From NCBI RefSeq assembly GCF_900104515.1, contig NZ_FNJL01000002.1, positions 1 through 64,000 on the forward strand: a DNA stretch of 64,000 nt. The letters are read 5' to 3'. The translations under genes were made by a program, and so were the position numbers. Origin of the DNA: Paracidovorax cattleyae (GTDB taxonomy: Bacteria > Pseudomonadota > Gammaproteobacteria > Burkholderiales > Burkholderiaceae_C). Position 1 is the first letter of the stretch. Every line of letters starts with the position of its first letter. The notes beneath the pieces are model-generated. The model had not been told where the DNA came from and ran no database searches. It saw only the letters and a program-made list of their open reading frames with translations. Shown piece by piece: positions 60,756-64,000 of this stretch.

Positions 60756-60774
60756 TGTAATGAGAATGTTTCTT
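60756..60774 (-). promoter_or_regulatory. Fur-box-like site in the receptor promoter
   Basis: On the plus strand TGTAATGAGAATGTTTCTT matches the 19-base Fur consensus at about 12 positions, with the core TAATGAGAAT. Reading toward the receptor, TACAAT at the left edge is a good -10 element, and TGGTTA 17 bases upstream is a weak -35. Fur binding here would block the promoter when iron is sufficient. Confidence 0.65.
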
Positions 60775-60811
60775 GTTAACCAGATCGCAGTTACGTTTTT
60801 CCCGTGACTGC

Positions 60812-61909
60812 TCAGGTCCGCGGCATCCACAGGCCGTCGTAGAAGTAGTGTTCGCGCAGCAGCATCACCAATTGCGCTCGCTTGTGCGGCAGGTCGAACT
60901 CCTTGACTTTCGCGTAGCCGGACTTGTCGAGGTTGCGTATCTGCTGGTGGTGGTCGATGCGCGGCTCGCCCAGGATGCGCTGCGTGCGCGCATCGCACAA
61001 GAACAGGTAGTGCGAGATCGAGGTGAGCCAGGCGGTGGCGAAGGCCTTGCCCCGGAAGGCGGGCTCCCCGACCAGCACATGCCACCCCCGGTCGTAGTCG
61101 TGCGCGTCGTAGAAGGGCGCGATGCGGCTCTCCTTGGTCCAGTACGCCTCGAAGTAGGCGAAGGGCTCGCCGCCCAGGCTGGCGATCATCGAATGCATGT
61201 GCGGATCGCGGTCGATGCCTTCCAGGTAGGCGCGGTGCTTCTGCAGGTCGCCTTCCTCCTCCCAGATCACCGCCACGTCGGGGTCGTTCATCCAGCGGTT
61301 GAAGCGTGGCAGGTCTTCGTCGATGTCCAGGCTGCGGAAGGTGAACGTGCGCTCCAGCCACGGGATGTAGCGCTGGTAGAGCAGCCCGCGCGGCTTGGGC
61401 GCGCGGCGGGGGTGGTAGCGGCCGTCCGTCAGCGCGAAGCGCTGGGCCATCGGCGGCGGCACCCCGGGCCGCCAGAGCCCGGGCTGCTGCCACAGCGTGT
61501 CCCGGCAGGCGCGCCAGCTGCCGTCCGCCGCAGGCAGCACCACGCCGGCCTCCGCCAGCGCGGCCAGGGCCTGGGGGTCCACATGCTGCATCGCGATGTC
61601 GCGCCGCTCCGGATGGGCGGCAAAAGCAGCGTCCAGCGCCGCGAGCAGTTGCGTTGCCGGCGCGGGCCGGGCGCCCTCTGCGGCAGGCCCGAGTACGAGG
61701 TCGCCGCCGTCGTGCCCGGACAGCGTCCAGTGCGAGGGCGGCTCCGCCGGCCCGCCCGCCAACTGCAGCGAAGGGCCGTCGATGCGCACCGCGTGCGCCT
61801 GCCCGCCCGCATAGGACAGGAAAGGCCGGCCGGCGGCTGGCCCGGCCGGAGCGTCCGCAGGATCGGAGGAGGGGGAAGAAGTCGGGGAATGGGGCGTGGC
61901 GAATTTCAC
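60812..61909 (-). CDS. Siderophore GNAT acyltransferase (IucB/AlcB-like)
   Basis: This is a 365-residue protein. The C-terminal half is the Acetyltransf_8 domain of N-hydroxylysine/N-hydroxyornithine acylases (FTFRSLDIDEDLPRFNRWMNDPDVAVIWEEEGDL, PFAYFEAYWTKESRIAPFYDAHDYDRGWHVLVGEPAFRGKAF, DHHQQIRNLDKSGYAKVKEFDLPHKRAQLVM). The N-terminal 170 residues are the usual extra domain. GTG 61909 (VKFATPHSPT) is preceded by AGGAG at seven bases. It should transfer an acyl group from CoA to an N-hydroxylated ornithine or lysine side chain, forming a hydroxamate. Its presence alongside a formyltransferase is notable. Confidence 0.85.
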   Translation of the reverse strand: MKFATPHSPTSSPSSDPADAPAGPAAGRPFLSYAGGQAHAVRIDGPSLQLAGGPAEPPSHWTLSGHDGGDLVLGPAAEGARPAPATQLLAALDAAFAAHPERRDIAMQHVDPQALAALAEAGVVLPAADGSWRACRDTLWQQPGLWRPGVPPPMAQRFALTDGRYHPRRAPKPRGLLYQRYIPWLERTFTFRSLDIDEDLPRFNRWMNDPDVAVIWEEEGDLQKHRAYLEGIDRDPHMHSMIASLGGEPFAYFEAYWTKESRIAPFYDAHDYDRGWHVLVGEPAFRGKAFATAWLTSISHYLFLCDARTQRILGEPRIDHHQQIRNLDKSGYAKVKEFDLPHKRAQLVMLLREHYFYDGLWMPRT

Positions 61910-61945
61910 GGTCTGTCTCCTGGTCGTCCTCAAGGGAGGAATGGT

Positions 61946-62213
61946 TAGGGCCTGTTAACGCTATGCAAGGGGATCGCGTTGCTTCGCGAAGGGGCTGGGT
62001 GCAAGGCGACTGGGCGTAGCAAGGCCGGGGCCTTGCAAGCACGGGCAACGCTGCAAACGGCCCCTTCGCGGAGCAACCCGAAGGGAAGCTCATCACAGCC
62101 CGCCCCCCGGCGTTGCGCGCCTTGCACGTGTGGCCACACGCACGGCGTCGCGCGCCTTGATGGGCGGGCTGTGATGAGCTTCGCGACCCCTTGCATAGCG
62201 TTAACAGGCCCTA
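61946..62213. repeat. Palindromic MITE-like element with about 30-bp terminal inverted repeats
   Basis: The element begins TAGGGCCTGTTAACGCTATG at 61946 and ends with the reverse complement at 62213. The arms pair over about 30 bases (to GGGG-TCGCG) with a single-base difference. Inside, 62085-62104 and 62163-62182 form a second perfect inverted repeat (core CTCATCACAGCCCGCC). There is no coding frame of note. TA at both ends suggests TA target duplication, as with IS5 or IS630-type elements. The right end supplies the TAG stop of the formyltransferase gene. Confidence 0.85.
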
Positions 62214-63059
62214 GGCGGGGCGGGGCGCGCCCGACAGGTGGGGGGCCAGCAGCTGCAGGCCCTGGTGGAGCGCGGGGAACAGGCTGCGGTGGAAGTTGTT
62301 CCAGCGCAGCTCCAGGATCGTGTCGGCCGGGTCGATTGGCGTGCCCAGCACGTCGTGGATGACTTCACCCGAGTCGATCCCGTCGTCCACGTAGTGCAGC
62401 GACGCACCGGTCCGCAGGATGGGCGTGACCGGCTCCGTGGCCATGCGCTGCCAGTCGGTCACGCGCTCGCCGCGGGCCCCGTGCAGGGCGTCCAGCGTGG
62501 CGTGCGCGCCGCGGCGCCGGTAGGGCGACTCCAGCCGGGTGATGCCCGGATGGATGTTCACGATGCGGCGCTGGAACGGCGCACCGGGCTGCACCAGCGC
62601 ATCCAGGATGACCAGCAGGCCGTCGAGCACCACGATGTCGGCCTGCAGCGATTCGAGCGTGCGCTGCAGCGCGGCCTCGAAAGCCTGCTTGCCGGCCGCG
62701 CGGCCCGGATCGGCCAGGGGCAGGCGGCGGTACTCGGACGGCACCGGCCGCAGCAGGTCGCGCAGCTTGCGGTCCTGGGTGGCGAGTTCGTGCGGGAAGA
62801 TCCAGCGCTCGCCCGGCGTGCATGCGAAGCCGTAGCCGTCCAGCGCCGCGCGGTCCCGCGGCGATTGCGGGTCGTCGTCGAACACGATGCCCTCCAGGGA
62901 GTAGGCTTCCCCGAGCGGCGTGGTGTCGAGCGCGTGCGCCAGGTATTCGAGCGGGGAGGGCATGTAGCGCCGCCCGCCGCGGTAGTCGATGAACTGGCCG
63001 GCCTGGTCGGCGGCCGCGTTGCGCAGGGACAGTATGTAAACGAGCTTGGCCTGTGGCAT
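62211..63059 (-). CDS. Hydroxyornithine formyltransferase (PvdF-like)
   Basis: This is a 282-residue protein with the formyltransferase fold of PurN/Fmt enzymes. The catalytic residues are present: Asn168 and His170 in IVNIHPGIT and Asp229 in DSGEV; the same numbers are reported for PvdF. The segment SPYRRRGAHATLDAL is typical of siderophore formyltransferases. It moves a formyl group from N10-formyl-tetrahydrofolate to N5-hydroxyornithine, making a hydroxamate ligand. The start ATG 63059 is assigned from family length; no clear ribosome-binding site is seen. The stop codon lies inside the end of the repeat element. Confidence 0.88.
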   Translation of the reverse strand: MPQAKLVYILSLRNAAADQAGQFIDYRGGRRYMPSPLEYLAHALDTTPLGEAYSLEGIVFDDDPQSPRDRAALDGYGFACTPGERWIFPHELATQDRKLRDLLRPVPSEYRRLPLADPGRAAGKQAFEAALQRTLESLQADIVVLDGLLVILDALVQPGAPFQRRIVNIHPGITRLESPYRRRGAHATLDALHGARGERVTDWQRMATEPVTPILRTGASLHYVDDGIDSGEVIHDVLGTPIDPADTILELRWNNFHRSLFPALHQGLQLLAPHLSGAPRPA

Positions 63060-63142
63060 GGAAGGGCAGGGGTTGGAGGTCGGAACGTTCTGAAAAAATG
63101 AGTGGATCGCGCAGCGTCGCGGTGGTGTGCCTTCGGGCCGCT

Positions 63143-63970
63143 TCAGGCCGGGCCGGCCGGCTGCGCGTCCGGTGTGCCGGCGCAGGCACCCGGGCTGCGC
63201 CCGGCCGGCGGTGCGCGGTGCCGCGGGTCCAGCGGGCAGCGGCCGCAGTAGCCTTCGCCGGGCAGGCGGTAGTACAGGCAGCACTCGCGGTGCAGCGCCA
63301 CGGATTCGGTGCCCTGCGCGGTGGCCATCGCCACCACGCGGCGCGGGCGGCACAGTGGATTGGCGCGCGGTCCGCCGGCGGCGGGCCATGCGGGCGCCTG
63401 CAGCAGGTCGGCGGCATCCTGCGCGATCGCGGGCTGGTGCGGCGCGAGCCGCACCGCCTGCTCCAGCACCGCTTCCAGGTGCCGCGCCGCATTGCTCCAC
63501 AGCACCTTCTGCGGCACGCGCGCCACCTGCTCCAGGGCCGTGAACAGGGGCGCCCAGTGCTGCCAGACCAGCAGCGCATAGCGCTGCGCGGCGGGGGCGC
63601 CCGGCAGTGCGGTGCCGATGCCGGCCAGGTGGACGCCGCGCACCCGCCCGTCCGCGGCCAGGTCCAGGTGCAGCCCCTGCAGTCCCACGGGAAACACATG
63701 CCCCAGCACGCTCGCGGCCGCGGCCACCGGCGGCGCCAGCACGCCCAGGGTGTCCAGCACCCAGGCCGAGGCGGCCGCGCGCAGGTCCTTCGCCGCCGGC
63801 CCCTGCAGCCCCCACACCGCGGCGGCGTACCGGCGCAGCAGGCCCTCCAATTGCGCCGGCTCGAGCAGCCGCGCACCGGGCCACGCGCCCTCGGGCGCAG
63901 GCCCGGCATGCAGCCGCTGCGCGAGCGGGGCGAGCGCGCCCGGAAAAAGCGGCCGCAGCAATTCGATCAT
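63143..63970 (-). CDS. FhuF-like ferric-siderophore reductase
   Basis: This is a 275-residue protein. The C-terminal [2Fe-2S] motif of FhuF is intact: Cys230-Cys231, ten residues, Cys242-x2-Cys245 (ECCLYYRLPGEGYCGRCPL). The N-terminal part follows the FhuF/IucA-like pattern (LHLDLAADGRVRGVHLAGIG). It reduces Fe(III) in the imported siderophore complex to release iron in the cytoplasm. It lies 83 bases upstream of the formyltransferase on the same strand, so the two may be co-transcribed. Confidence 0.9.
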   Translation of the reverse strand: MIELLRPLFPGALAPLAQRLHAGPAPEGAWPGARLLEPAQLEGLLRRYAAAVWGLQGPAAKDLRAAASAWVLDTLGVLAPPVAAAASVLGHVFPVGLQGLHLDLAADGRVRGVHLAGIGTALPGAPAAQRYALLVWQHWAPLFTALEQVARVPQKVLWSNAARHLEAVLEQAVRLAPHQPAIAQDAADLLQAPAWPAAGGPRANPLCRPRRVVAMATAQGTESVALHRECCLYYRLPGEGYCGRCPLDPRHRAPPAGRSPGACAGTPDAQPAGPA

Positions 63971-64000
63971 GGCGCGCGAACCCCGGCACGCCGGGCGGGG

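Overview
The window is GC-rich DNA, probably from a beta-proteobacterium of the Comamonadaceae, most likely Acidovorax or a close relative. The reasons are the codon use, the mix of Bug-type (TctC) binding protein, Gram-negative porin and 3-hydroxybutyrate/acetoacetate genes, and a lipopeptide-siderophore cluster of the kind known in Acidovorax, Variovorax and Cupriavidus. No rRNA, tRNA or CRISPR array was seen.

Left part (1-9.6 kb): a broken IS5-type transposase (1-782); a polar amino-acid ABC importer made of a binding protein and two permeases with no ATPase gene (956-3331); a fatty-acid hydroxylase and an M16 peptidase on the minus strand; then a visibly less GC-rich island (about 6.1-9.6 kb). 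The island holds a tightly coupled three-gene minus-strand cassette (small helical protein, ParA-like ATPase with the variant P-loop KGGVGRST, second P-loop ATPase) and an orphan ribbon-helix-helix protein. The cassette looks like an accessory, possibly defence, system and is the best candidate for something undescribed.

Middle part (9.8-29.4 kb): a DUF2760-Hsp70-Hsp70/DUF3731 operon; a MerR regulator divergent from a membrane protein across a perfect 9-4-9 palindrome; a LysR regulator divergent from a catabolic operon (FAH-family hydrolase, HyuA, HyuB, a small CGC protein, a CobW-type GTPase, a Bug-type binding protein and a porin); then a minus-strand set (patatin, acetoacetate decarboxylase, 3-hydroxybutyrate dehydrogenase) and a decayed chemotaxis-receptor fragment.

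Right part (29.5-64 kb): a siderophore locus. Going rightwards it has an ECF sigma factor, a short FecR-N-like protein, MbtH, a type II thioesterase, a TauD/SyrP-like hydroxylase, and then four megasynthases that overlap or nearly abut: FAAL-ACP-C-A-PCP, KS-AT-KR-ACP, C-A-PCP, C-A-PCP-E-C-A-PCP, and finally C-A-PCP-TE. Going leftwards from the far end are FhuF-like reductase, PvdF-like formyltransferase, IucB-like acetyltransferase and the TonB-dependent receptor, which has a Fur-box-like site at its promoter. Hand-read A-domain codes suggest acyl-[Ser/Thr-like]-C2(beta-hydroxy)-Ser-D-(modified Orn)-Thr-Asp, with the Asp probably beta-hydroxylated. A hydroxyornithine monooxygenase, an exporter and a phosphopantetheinyl transferase are not in the window. 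A 268-bp palindromic MITE-like element sits between the acyltransferase and formyltransferase genes and supplies the stop codon of the latter.
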